From Eubacteriales bacterium mix99 (GTDB lineage: Bacteria; Bacillota; Clostridia; Caldicoprobacterales; DTU083): a stretch of DNA of 64,000 nucleotides. Below the pieces are notes generated by a model, which did no database searches, had not been told where the DNA came from, and saw only the letters and a program-made list of their open reading frames with translations. This document shows, piece after piece, positions 29,644 through 37,537 of the stretch (positions are counted from its first letter, which is position 1; every line of letters begins with the position of its first letter). Location of the stretch: contig CP121690.1 of NCBI GenBank assembly GCA_038396605.1, positions 2,388,500 to 2,452,499 of the forward strand. The letters are read 5' to 3'. The position numbers were made by a program, and so were the translations under genes.

Positions 29644-31728
29644 GTGAAAGAGCAAGCAGGAAAAAATGGCCTGTCGGACAGCATTCAGACAATCAGGGGA
29701 ATTGGTCCCAAAAAAGCAGATTTATGCAGGAAGCTGGGGATCGAAACCCTGTTGGATGCTGTGGGATATGTTCCAGGGGAATATGAGCTCCGAAGAGCCG
29801 TACAGCCCGTATCCTCCGTTTCGGACGGAAAGGATGTTTCGCTGTGTCTGGAATTCATTTCTCCTCCGCGTGTAAACCGGATCAGAAAAGGGTTCAGCAT
29901 GACTTCCATGAAAGGCAGGGATTCGACCGGCACCGTGGAATGCATATGGTTCAACCAGCCTTATCGCGGTAGGAACTGTAAGCACAATCATCATTATTTT
30001 GTAATGGGCAAGGCAGCTAAAGGGCCGTCCGGTATGCAGATTCAAAATCCATTCGTGGAAAACTATGAAGAAAAGCATCATAGCCGGGAACAATATCTTC
30101 CGCTGTATCGCCTGACTGACGGATTGACCCAGAAGGATCTGCGTCATATTGTTTCCGAGGCTTTGAAACGATTGCCGGATGGGCAGGGAGATCCGGACAG
30201 GGTGGATGTCCGTCTGTCTGAAAAATATGGATTTCCCGGACGGGCAGAAGCCTGGCGCAGCATTCATTTTCCGGAGAGCCGGGACCGGCAGGAAAAGGCA
30301 CGGCAGAGGCTGGCCTTTGAGGAGTTTTTGTCCTTGCTGACGGCACTGGCATTTATCCGGAAACATACCGGGAGCAACAAGGGAGGAATCCCGATTCCTG
30401 TTTCACAGGGGAAACTGAACGCCTTTCTGAATCGTCTGCCCTTTCGCCTGACCGATTCCCAGACAAGGGTATTGCACGAAGTCCTGAAGGATTTGTCCGG
30501 TGGAAATAGCATGAATCGACTCATACAGGGAGATGTGGGATCCGGGAAAACCGTCATTGCTGCAGCTGCGTTATTTGTGGTTGCGTCCGCCGGATACCAG
30601 GGAGCCCTGATGGCTCCGACGGAAATCCTGGCCAGGCAGCATCTGGCAACATTGAACCGGATGATGGAAGGCAGCGGGATACGCCTGGAATGCCTGACAG
30701 GCAGCAGGACGGAGTCTCAGAAAAAGCAGGTGAAGAAAGCCCTTGCGGATGGAGAAATTGATATCCTGATCGGGACACATTCCTTGATCCGGGAGGATGT
30801 TGCCTTTCGCAACCTGGGACTGGTCATTACAGATGAACAGCATCGTTTCGGGGTGCGGCAGCGGGCTATGCTTCAGGAGAAGGGAACCGTTCCCCATGTT
30901 CTGGTTTTGTCCGCGACTCCCATACCAAGGACTCTGGTACATGTTCTTTACGGGGATCTGGATCTTTCCGTCATTGATTCCCTTCCTCCCGGCAGAATTC
31001 CAATTCGTACGTATTGTGTCCCGATGTTCTATCGCGAGCGAATTTACCGGTTTGTCCGGAAATATGCAAAAGATGGCTGCCAGTCCTACGTGGTTTGCCC
31101 TTTGGTGGAGGAATCCAAAGCAAAGCCGGATATCCATTCCGTGGAAGAAGTCTATGAAGAACTGTCCCACGGACTCTTGTCCGGAATCCGTATGGGCCTG
31201 CTTCATGGCAGAATGAAGCCACAGGATAAGAATCAGGTCATGGAGGACTTTGCGGCCGGCAGAGTGCAGGTGTTGGTTTCCACCACAGTAATTGAGGTTG
31301 GTGTGGATGTACCCAATGCCAGGATCATGGTCATTGAAAATGCGGATCATTTTGGCCTGGCACAGCTTCATCAGCTGCGTGGCAGGGTGGGACGGGGGAA
31401 TCAGCCGTCTTTCTGCATTCTGATTTCAGATCAAAAGGAAGAACGGGCCATTGCACGTATGAGAACCCTGGTGCACTCCACGGATGGATTTGAAATTGCG
31501 GAGAAGGATCTGGAACTGAGAGGGCCGGGGGACCTGTATGGATTACGGCAGCATGGCATACCGGATTTCAGGATAGCCGACCCGCTGAAGGATTCTGCGC
31601 TTTTGCAGCTGGCCGGCAAAGAGGCGGATAGAATGGTACATCATCCGGAAGGTTCCTGGGACCGTGCCTATGTAAAAGCATCCGTAGATCAATTCATGCG
31701 GGAGTCCGGGGAAATCGTTTCGGCATGA
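29644..31728 (+). CDS. recG: ATP-dependent DNA helicase RecG
   Basis: A 694-residue branch-migrating helicase for fork reversal and recombination. It opens with IRGIGPKKADLCRKLGIETLLDAVGYVPGEY, the RecG wedge-domain lead-in, followed by an OB-like wedge (about 60-150). Helicase motifs: GDVGSGKTVIA (Walker A), APTEILARQH, DEQHRFGVRQR (DExH variant), LSATPIPRTL, STTVIEVGVDVPNA and QLRGRVGRG. The start is GTG 29644, 2 bases after fakA; its ribosome site is weak and coupling is likely. Confidence 0.94.
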   Translation: MKEQAGKNGLSDSIQTIRGIGPKKADLCRKLGIETLLDAVGYVPGEYELRRAVQPVSSVSDGKDVSLCLEFISPPRVNRIRKGFSMTSMKGRDSTGTVECIWFNQPYRGRNCKHNHHYFVMGKAAKGPSGMQIQNPFVENYEEKHHSREQYLPLYRLTDGLTQKDLRHIVSEALKRLPDGQGDPDRVDVRLSEKYGFPGRAEAWRSIHFPESRDRQEKARQRLAFEEFLSLLTALAFIRKHTGSNKGGIPIPVSQGKLNAFLNRLPFRLTDSQTRVLHEVLKDLSGGNSMNRLIQGDVGSGKTVIAAAALFVVASAGYQGALMAPTEILARQHLATLNRMMEGSGIRLECLTGSRTESQKKQVKKALADGEIDILIGTHSLIREDVAFRNLGLVITDEQHRFGVRQRAMLQEKGTVPHVLVLSATPIPRTLVHVLYGDLDLSVIDSLPPGRIPIRTYCVPMFYRERIYRFVRKYAKDGCQSYVVCPLVEESKAKPDIHSVEEVYEELSHGLLSGIRMGLLHGRMKPQDKNQVMEDFAAGRVQVLVSTTVIEVGVDVPNARIMVIENADHFGLAQLHQLRGRVGRGNQPSFCILISDQKEERAIARMRTLVHSTDGFEIAEKDLELRGPGDLYGLRQHGIPDFRIADPLKDSALLQLAGKEADRMVHHPEGSWDRAYVKASVDQFMRESGEIVSA

Positions 31729-31845
31729 CATTACAGGTATAGAGCAATTCTCCTGTCTTAGAAGAAAATACCTGTTGCCATCCTGGTTAAAAACGGGCGG
31801 ACTGGACAAAGTAATAGTACCCTATCAATCAGGAGGTGAGGATTC

Positions 31846-32049
31846 ATGGCGCAGACCAACAACCGTCAGATGATCCCGGAGGCAAAAAATGCTTTGAACA
31901 ACATGAAATATGAAGTGGCCGGACAGCTGGGTGTGAATCTGAAGGAAGGATATAATGGTGATCTGACTTCAAAGGAAAACGGATATGTCGGCGGATATAT
32001 GGTAAAGAGAATGATTGAGCAGGCAGAGAAACAGATGAGCGGAAGATAA
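31846..32049 (+). CDS. Small acid-soluble spore protein, alpha/beta type
   Basis: A 67-residue DNA-coating spore protein. Signs of the alpha/beta family: PEAKNALNNMKYEVAGQLGV and the C-terminal GYVGGYMVKRMIEQAEKQM. These bind spore DNA and protect it from UV and hydrolysis. The germination-protease site, usually like E-I/F-A-S-E, reads EVAGQ here. A strong site, CAGGAGGTGAGG, precedes ATG 31846. Expression in the forespore under sigma-G is expected from the family; I could not point to a convincing sigma-G promoter. A terminator follows, so it is a single-gene unit. Confidence 0.93.
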   Translation: MAQTNNRQMIPEAKNALNNMKYEVAGQLGVNLKEGYNGDLTSKENGYVGGYMVKRMIEQAEKQMSGR

Positions 32050-32083
32050 AAGGGACCGGAAGTTATTTGAACAAATAACGAAG

Positions 32084-32109
32084 GGAACGGATGGTATCCG
32101 TTCCTTTTT
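32084..32109 (+). terminator. Terminator after the spore protein gene
   Basis: Perfect 9-bp stem GGAACGGAT/ATCCGTTCC (32084-32092, 32096-32104) with a 3-base loop and five T. Confidence 0.9.
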
Positions 32110-32122
32110 GCTGTTCCCGCCT

Positions 32123-32152
32123 TTTCGGAGAGGATGTCCGCCCTCTCCGAAA
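32123..32152. repeat. Inverted repeat, 11-bp stem
   Basis: TTTCGGAGAGG (32123-32133) and CCTCTCCGAAA (32142-32152) with an 8-base loop. There is no T-tract after it, so it is not a standard terminator. It is the second of three strong hairpins in the 359-base gene-free gap 32050-32408. Confidence 0.7.
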
Positions 32153-32200
32153 GCCATTGGTTTTTCCGGATCATTTTCTGTCAATTTTCCTTTGAAGGAA

Positions 32201-32232
32201 AACACTGGTGACGTTGTTTCATCACCAGTGTT
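32201..32232. repeat. Inverted repeat, 11-bp stem
   Basis: AACACTGGTGA (32201-32211) and TCACCAGTGTT (32222-32232) with a 10-base loop. It is the third hairpin in the gap between the spore protein gene and rsmD. The rest of the gap (32233-32408) has no gene I can support; it should contain the rsmD promoter, which I could not place firmly. Confidence 0.7.
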
Positions 32233-32408
32233 GGAGAGGAGAAATTGAAGGAAGAGCTCTATGGGGAATATTGAGATTTGCTCTCAATACTCCTATTATT
32301 AACCGTCAGGAATAAATTATGCATGTTTCCTTCTTGTCCACTATTTGGGATTATGTTAAAATAAAATCACCGACGAGAAAATTCAGGGAATGGGAAGGAT
32401 CGTGGATC

Positions 32409-32975
32409 ATGCTTCGAATTATAGCAGGAGAGTGCAAAGGCAGGATTTTGAAGACTGTCCCCGGAAGGAGCACCCGGCCTACCACCGATCGGGTAAAGGA
32501 ATCGGTATTCAATATTCTTCAGCCCAGATTGTATGGAGCTTCAATATTGGATCTTTTTTCCGGTACCGGAAATTTAGGACTGGAGGCGATGAGCCGGGGG
32601 AGTCGAAATGCGGTTTTTGTGGAGAGGGCTCCTGCTGCGTTGGCGGTTCTCCGTGAGAACTGTCAGGCACTGCATTATACCGATGCTGTGGAGATTCTCG
32701 CACAGGATGTCCAAAGGGCGATTTCCCTGCTTTCCGCAAGGCGGGGAGTGTTTGATATTGTTTTTATGGATCCTCCCTATGACAGCGATCTGGAGGCCGT
32801 GACGATTGCCGCATTGGATGTTTCCCATCTGGTGGCAGACGGCGGAAAGATCGTTGTGGAGCACTTGCTTCAGGATGAACAGGAGGACAATATCGGCGGT
32901 TTTATCCGATATGATATGCGTAAATATGGGAACACCGCCGTCAGCTTTTATGGAAAGGAAACAGCACAGAAATGA
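32409..32975 (+). CDS. rsmD: 16S rRNA m2G966 methyltransferase RsmD
   Basis: A 188-residue SAM-dependent N2-guanine methyltransferase. Motifs: RIIAGECKGR at the N-terminus, VKESVFNIL, SAM-binding ILDLFSGTGNLGLEAMSRG, and the catalytic DPPY (MDPPYDS). The frame opens at 32319 but the conserved protein begins at ATG 32409 with GGGAAGGATCG upstream. It overlaps coaD by 4 bases, the standard rsmD-coaD pair. Confidence 0.94.
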   Translation: MLRIIAGECKGRILKTVPGRSTRPTTDRVKESVFNILQPRLYGASILDLFSGTGNLGLEAMSRGSRNAVFVERAPAALAVLRENCQALHYTDAVEILAQDVQRAISLLSARRGVFDIVFMDPPYDSDLEAVTIAALDVSHLVADGGKIVVEHLLQDEQEDNIGGFIRYDMRKYGNTAVSFYGKETAQK

Positions 32976-33451
32976 AAACAGCAGTATATCCCGGTAGTTT
33001 TGATCCCATTACCAACGGACATCTGAACATCATTCAAAGGGCTTCCCGGATGGTTGACCGTCTCATTGTTGCAGTGGTAAAGAATCAGAGCAAGGACCCA
33101 TTGTTTACAGCAAAAGAGCGTATGGAGCTGATCCGGAAATCGGTCCGTGAGATTCCCAATGTGGAAGTGGCACATTTTGATGGCCTGTTGGTTCGTTTTG
33201 TTGCAGACAGAAAGGCCGATTTCATTATCAAGGGCCTGAGGTCAAACGCCGATTTTGAATATGAATTGCTGATGGCATCGGTGAACCACAGCCTTCTGCC
33301 GGATGTGGAGACTCTGTTTCTAATGACCAATCCGAAATATGCTTATTTAAGTTCCGCTGTGGTCAGGGAGGTCGCAGGTCTTGGAGGCGATATCCGGGAT
33401 TTTGTACCGGATGTAGTAAGGAAGGACATATTGGACAAGTTCAGGGAATAG
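32972..33451 (+). CDS. coaD: Phosphopantetheine adenylyltransferase
   Basis: A 159-residue enzyme making dephospho-CoA from 4'-phosphopantetheine and ATP. Nucleotidyltransferase signature YPGSFDPITNGHLNII with the (T/H)xGH motif, then KGLRSNADFEYE and the late YLSSAVVREVAGLGGD (SSxxR-type motif). Length is typical. ATG 32972 overlaps the rsmD stop as ATGA. Confidence 0.96.
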   Translation: MKTAVYPGSFDPITNGHLNIIQRASRMVDRLIVAVVKNQSKDPLFTAKERMELIRKSVREIPNVEVAHFDGLLVRFVADRKADFIIKGLRSNADFEYELLMASVNHSLLPDVETLFLMTNPKYAYLSSAVVREVAGLGGDIRDFVPDVVRKDILDKFRE

Positions 33452-33462
33452 GGGTGGAGAAC

Positions 33463-33912
33463 ATGGATATTTTCGGTCTTTTGGACGTTCTGGAGGATGA
33501 ACTGCAAAAGGGAGCGAATCTTCCGTTTGCTTCCAGGGCACTGATTGACAGGGACAAGTGTCTGGAAACGATAAAGGAAATCCGGCTCAGTCTTCCGGAA
33601 GAAATGAAACAGGCAGAGTGGGTCAAGAAAGAACGTCAGCGGATTCTGGTGGAGGCGCAGAAGGAAGCGGATACCATCTCCACGGAGGCGGAGCAGCGGA
33701 TCAAGTCATTGGTGGATGACAATGAAATTACCCAGAGCGCCTATCAGCAGGCAAGGGAGATTACAGAAAATGCTCAGAACAGTGCCAAGGAAATCCGCCT
33801 GGGGGCAAAGGAATATGCAGATAACCTTCTGGAGAATGTGGATGGATATTTGTCAGAGCAGCTGCAGATCCTGCGCGGCAACCGCCAGGAACTGAACGTC
33901 AAAAAGCGGTGA
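33463..33912 (+). CDS. Coiled-coil protein of unknown function downstream of coaD
   Basis: A 149-residue soluble protein. After a short N-terminal part (DIFGLLDVLEDELQKGANLPF), residues about 50-140 form a long charged helix rich in Glu, Ala, Lys and Gln (RILVEAQKEADTISTEAEQR, then AREITENAQNSAKEIR), resembling the stalk helices of ATP synthase b/E subunits or DivIVA-like proteins. Such proteins commonly follow coaD in Clostridia; function is unknown. ATG 33463 with GGGGTGGAG upstream is preferred to GTG 33454. Its stop codon abuts the stop of convergent ylbJ with no base between. Confidence 0.75.
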   Translation: MDIFGLLDVLEDELQKGANLPFASRALIDRDKCLETIKEIRLSLPEEMKQAEWVKKERQRILVEAQKEADTISTEAEQRIKSLVDDNEITQSAYQQAREITENAQNSAKEIRLGAKEYADNLLENVDGYLSEQLQILRGNRQELNVKKR

Positions 33913-35124
33913 TCAGTGTCTGCCCGACCGGGCTTTTTCCGATTTTTCGAAAAGACAGCACAGGACGGCAAGCAGGGCGATGCAGAGGATACCTGCAACA
34001 AGCAGATGCAGGGACGAAAGAAGGATCTCCTTCCACCCCGGGGAAAAGGCTCCCGGGAAAGGGCGAAATACTTCCGATGCTGCGGGATAAAGCAACCGGG
34101 TCAACGGAATGGACAGCAGGGCAGCCAGGATCCCATGAAGGAATTTGCACAGGGCATACAGGCTGAATCGCACCCCGGTTCCGGACAGGAGGCTGGCAGT
34201 CTGCGCATGGATAGACAGTCCGCTCCATCCAACCAGAAAGGAGACGGCTGCAATTTTCTGCTGCAGGGAAACAGAAGTCATGCTGACCAGTTTTCCGCCG
34301 GTGGTTACCTCAAGCATTCCACCGATGATGGACTTTACCAGGGAATGGCCGATATGGAATGGCTTAAGAGGAATGGACACGACAGTGGCAATCGCATCGA
34401 TTACTTTGATTCTCATCAGCAGATCGATGACTACGGAAAAAAACACTATAAAGCCTCCCACCATCAGCAGGACGTTGACGGAGTTCCGGACAGCGTCACC
34501 AAGGAGCTCTCCGATGGGTCTGCCGTCCCGTTCCCTTGCATCGCTGAGAGCCGACAGGGCTTTGGAAAGACGAACAGAGGATTTTTGCCTCTTTTCGCCT
34601 TTGGTATGATAAAAGCGGAATGCCAGGCCAATCAGGATGGCTGCACTGAAATGGCTGAGCAGGAGAATTGTTCCGCTTTCCGGACTGTTCAGCATACCGA
34701 CGGCCACAGCCCCCACCAGGAACAGTGGGCCGGAAGTGGAGCAGAAGCTCAGGATTCGCTGTGCTTCGTCCACGGTGATTTTTTTCTGCTTCCGAAACAG
34801 GGAAACCAGCCGAGCCCCTGTTGGATATCCGGAGGTGATACTCATGATCCAGATAAAGGAACTGCAACCGGGACAACGGAAGAGCGGCCCCATAACCGGA
34901 TCCAGGAGAACAGACAAAAAATCCACCACCCCCAGTCCTGCCATGATTTCCGATGCAATAAAAAAGGGAAGAAGGGCCGGAAATACTGAATGCAGGAAAA
35001 CATCCAGCCCGGACAGGGCGGCTTTGTAAGCTTCTTTTGGGAATGCCAGAATGGATATCAAGAGGAGAAGGGCAGTCAGACCGGGAAGAGCAGCATGCCA
35101 GGTCCTGGATTTCTGATGATTCAT
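33913..35124 (-). CDS. ylbJ: Sporulation integral membrane protein YlbJ
   Basis: A 403-residue polytopic membrane protein of the YlbJ family, needed in Bacillus for proper spore cortex. Roughly eight to ten hydrophobic segments are visible. Conserved pieces: SVFPALLPFFIASEIMAGLG, the SGYPTGARLVS motif and FCSTSGPLFLVGAVAVGM, arranged like the gate-domain nucleoside-transporter fold. A signal-like N-terminal helix starts at about residue 12. ATG at 35124 has CAGGAGGCTT upstream. It is transcribed away from ylbK and converges on the coiled-coil gene without spacer. Confidence 0.92.
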   Translation of the reverse strand: MNHQKSRTWHAALPGLTALLLLISILAFPKEAYKAALSGLDVFLHSVFPALLPFFIASEIMAGLGVVDFLSVLLDPVMGPLFRCPGCSSFIWIMSITSGYPTGARLVSLFRKQKKITVDEAQRILSFCSTSGPLFLVGAVAVGMLNSPESGTILLLSHFSAAILIGLAFRFYHTKGEKRQKSSVRLSKALSALSDARERDGRPIGELLGDAVRNSVNVLLMVGGFIVFFSVVIDLLMRIKVIDAIATVVSIPLKPFHIGHSLVKSIIGGMLEVTTGGKLVSMTSVSLQQKIAAVSFLVGWSGLSIHAQTASLLSGTGVRFSLYALCKFLHGILAALLSIPLTRLLYPAASEVFRPFPGAFSPGWKEILLSSLHLLVAGILCIALLAVLCCLFEKSEKARSGRH

Positions 35125-35171
35125 ATAAAGCCTCCTGAAGATGATCAGATTACTGTTTTCAATCCGTAAGT

Positions 35172-35198
35172 TTATCCAATAATATATGTATTGGATAA
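35172..35198. promoter_or_regulatory. Perfect 10-bp palindrome between ylbJ and ylbK (operator or hairpin)
   Basis: TTATCCAATA (35172-35181), a 7-base AT spacer and TATTGGATAA (35189-35198), ending just before the ylbK ribosome site. It may be a repressor operator serving either divergent gene or an RNA hairpin in the ylbK leader. No T-tract follows. Confidence 0.55.
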
Positions 35199-35209
35199 GG
35201 AGGGATTCT

Positions 35210-36013
35210 ATGAACCAAAAACCGAAAATCGGCCTTGCACTGGGAGGCGGTGCCTCCAGGGGCTTTGCCCATATCGGTGTGATTCAGGTGCTGGAGGACA
35301 TTGGGATAAAGCCGGACTACATAGCCGGGAGCAGCATGGGAGCCATTATCGGTGCCCTGTACGCCGCCGGAGCAACTCCGTATATGATCGAAGGGATTGC
35401 CAACAATGTCAATGCAAAGCTCTGCTATGACGTCGGCTTTTCCAGAAAGGGCCTGATACGGGGAAAGCGGCTGGAAGAGCTGATTCAGCTCCTTACCCGG
35501 AATATGGACTTTAGGGATCTGCCCATTCCCCTGGGAGTGACTGCCGTGGATCTGATCACAAATGAGCGGGTGGTGATCAACGAAGGAAAAGTATATAAGG
35601 GAGTGCGTGCAAGTGTTTCCATTCCGGGGATTTTTCATCCGGTACCGGACGGCGACAGGGTTTTGATTGACGGCGGCATTCTGGAGCGTGTTCCGGTGCG
35701 TGTTGTGCGTGAAATGGGGGCAGACATTGTAATAGGAGTGGATGTGGCATTCCACGGAAAGCATCGTCCTCCGGAAAACTTTGTGGAGACCATCCTTCAG
35801 ACCATTGAGGTAATGGATCTGGAGATTTTAAAACACACTGTTCCCACGGGTGACATTATGATCCGTCCGGAGGTGTATCTCCCCAATCCCATGTCCCTGG
35901 AGAATGTGGACGTCGCAGTGGAAGCCGGCAAAGAAGCAGCGCTGAAATCTGTGGATCAACTGAAGACTCTGGTGCAGGGGCAGGATCCGGAGCAGCCGGA
36001 ACCGGGAAAATAA
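35210..36013 (+). CDS. ylbK: Patatin-like phospholipase (RssA/YlbK type)
   Basis: A 267-residue patatin-fold hydrolase. The oxyanion motif LGGGASRGFAHIGV, the nucleophile elbow GSSMG (GxSxG, near residue 44-48) and DGG of the catalytic dyad (IDGGILERVPV) are all intact, so lipid acyl hydrolase activity is likely; the substrate is unknown. It is the RssA/YlbK branch by sequence and by its place between ylbJ and tmcAL. The track frame opens at 35186, but ATG 35210 has AAGGAGGG upstream. A perfect palindrome lies directly in front. Confidence 0.88.
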   Translation: MNQKPKIGLALGGGASRGFAHIGVIQVLEDIGIKPDYIAGSSMGAIIGALYAAGATPYMIEGIANNVNAKLCYDVGFSRKGLIRGKRLEELIQLLTRNMDFRDLPIPLGVTAVDLITNERVVINEGKVYKGVRASVSIPGIFHPVPDGDRVLIDGGILERVPVRVVREMGADIVIGVDVAFHGKHRPPENFVETILQTIEVMDLEILKHTVPTGDIMIRPEVYLPNPMSLENVDVAVEAGKEAALKSVDQLKTLVQGQDPEQPEPGK

Positions 36014-36043
36014 AATAAGACTTTTTTCCTGGCAGCAGTTAAA

Positions 36044-37297
36044 TTACGGAATGGGCAGAATCCTGTGGGTAAAATCCCTGTCCCCTTTGCGTCCATTTGG
36101 GTTTTTCATTCCCAGACTGTAAAGATCCCCGGCCAGCCGGTCAAATGCGAACATTTCCTGGACGGGCTTTCCCTCCTTGGCAATATGGGCAGCTTTCGTG
36201 ATAATGGGGACACGGGCTGTTTTCTTCAGCTGCTTCAGAAGGGGCGCAGCATGTTCGGAGAATGCGAGGATGCGCAGGTATTTCGGGCCCGTGTCGTCAT
36301 TCAGCGTGCGGAAGGTTTCCGTGGTCAGATCAAGCAGACCATGGACCAATATCCTCTGCAGTCTGGTTTGCGTATATCGCCTGGTTTTCAGGGAGGAAAT
36401 CAGCTCTTCCAGGCTGGACGCATTTTGAGCGGATTTTCGGATCCGATTTTCCAAACCTTCGCTGACATCCATCCAGGATTTTATTTCTGCTGTGGTACTG
36501 CGTCTTAGGATTCCCAGGAACAAATTTTCCAGGGATTCCGTGCGTACTGGCCCCATTCCGTCCGCAAAGGCATCGGATAATATCTGAAAGACGGCCTGCG
36601 GTACGGCATTTTCCACTTTGCTGTCCAGCCCGTGCTGAAGGATCTCCTTTCGGATGGAGGCGGCACTTGTGATTCCCTTTTTGATCCGTTGGGAGCCGTA
36701 GGAGGAGCGAATGCGATGAACGGTTACCGGGGCAATCGGACTTCCGGTCTGCTTCAGCGCTTTCAGATATTCCACTGCCAGAATGGCGTTGCTGTCGGAC
36801 AGAATACTTCTGATGCTCCCGGCGGATTCTTCCGAAGAAGGGGCCAGATAGTGAAGGACAGCCTGAGATCTTGCAGCAGGAAAGGACAATCCCTGCTGCA
36901 GAAAGGATTTCAGATTGTTCCGATAAACTTGGCTTTCCGGGACAAATAGTTCTGCGATGGTTTTCAGCTGCTCCAAATCATTGATTTCACTGCCGAAGCT
37001 GAGATAATCGGTCAGCCCGGTATGATTGAGAGTCTGAACGGCACCGTAGGCAAAGAGCTCAGCGGTTTGAACCGCGTAGACGACCGGAAGTTCCAGCACC
37101 AGGTCGGCTCCACAGTGTACGGCAGCTTCTGCCCGTATCCATTTATCGGCAATGGCAGCTTCTCCTCGCTGCGTAAAATTGCCGGACTGGACGACGACGA
37201 CAAAATCCGGTCGTACCAACTCTTTTGATTTCATTAAGTGATAAAGATGTCCATAATGAAAAGGATTGTATTCTGCTATGATTCCCAGAACTTTCAT
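36044..37297 (-). CDS. tmcAL: tRNA-Met cytidine acetate ligase TmcAL
   Basis: A 417-residue enzyme (YlbM in Bacillus) that activates acetate with ATP and makes N4-acetylcytidine at the wobble C34 of elongator tRNA-Met. The nucleotidyltransferase signature is GIIAEYNPFHYGHLYHL (HxGH), followed by SGNFTQRGEAA and DLVLELP. The C-terminal helical half holds a basic, tRNA-contacting RRYTQTRLQRILVH. The start ATG (37297) has AAGGGAG upstream. It is a single-gene unit on the minus strand, convergent with ylbK and divergent from pta. Acetate is also the ackA product or substrate next door, which may be coincidence. Confidence 0.93.
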   Translation of the reverse strand: MKVLGIIAEYNPFHYGHLYHLMKSKELVRPDFVVVVQSGNFTQRGEAAIADKWIRAEAAVHCGADLVLELPVVYAVQTAELFAYGAVQTLNHTGLTDYLSFGSEINDLEQLKTIAELFVPESQVYRNNLKSFLQQGLSFPAARSQAVLHYLAPSSEESAGSIRSILSDSNAILAVEYLKALKQTGSPIAPVTVHRIRSSYGSQRIKKGITSAASIRKEILQHGLDSKVENAVPQAVFQILSDAFADGMGPVRTESLENLFLGILRRSTTAEIKSWMDVSEGLENRIRKSAQNASSLEELISSLKTRRYTQTRLQRILVHGLLDLTTETFRTLNDDTGPKYLRILAFSEHAAPLLKQLKKTARVPIITKAAHIAKEGKPVQEMFAFDRLAGDLYSLGMKNPNGRKGDRDFTHRILPIP

Positions 37298-37384
37298 TGT
37301 TTGCTCCCTTATGGATAGTAGTCCGCTCCATTGGAATAATATTTAGCGGCGGGGAAGATCTTTCCGAAAAATCTTCCTGTTGTA

Positions 37385-37413
37385 ATTATATAGAAATTCC
37401 ATTGGCCGGGCAA
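37385..37413 (-). promoter_or_regulatory. Promoter for tmcAL
   Basis: On the minus strand: TTGCCC (37413-37408), 17-bp spacer, TATAAT (37390-37385). Between it and the gene a 7-bp inverted repeat (GGAAGAT 37353-37359 / ATCTTCC 37371-37377) lies in the leader. Confidence 0.7.
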
Positions 37414-37537
37414 GACAAAAAGGTCCTGTAATAAATAATATGGAGGAATTTTGACTTTTATGTAGAATAATTATCTGGTTGACTATTTTTAATATGATCC
37501 TATTCGTTTGTAATGGACAGGGAAAGGAGTTGGATAA

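Noticed and set aside
31733-31775. Inverted repeat ACAGGTAT/ATACCTGT between recG and the spore protein gene
   Set aside because: Only 8 bp with a 27-base loop and no T-tract; I could not argue for an operator or terminator.
33916-34989. 357-codon plus-strand frame antisense to ylbJ
   Set aside because: Low-complexity Gln/Gly/His/Asp composition; the reverse strand encodes a clear YlbJ membrane protein.
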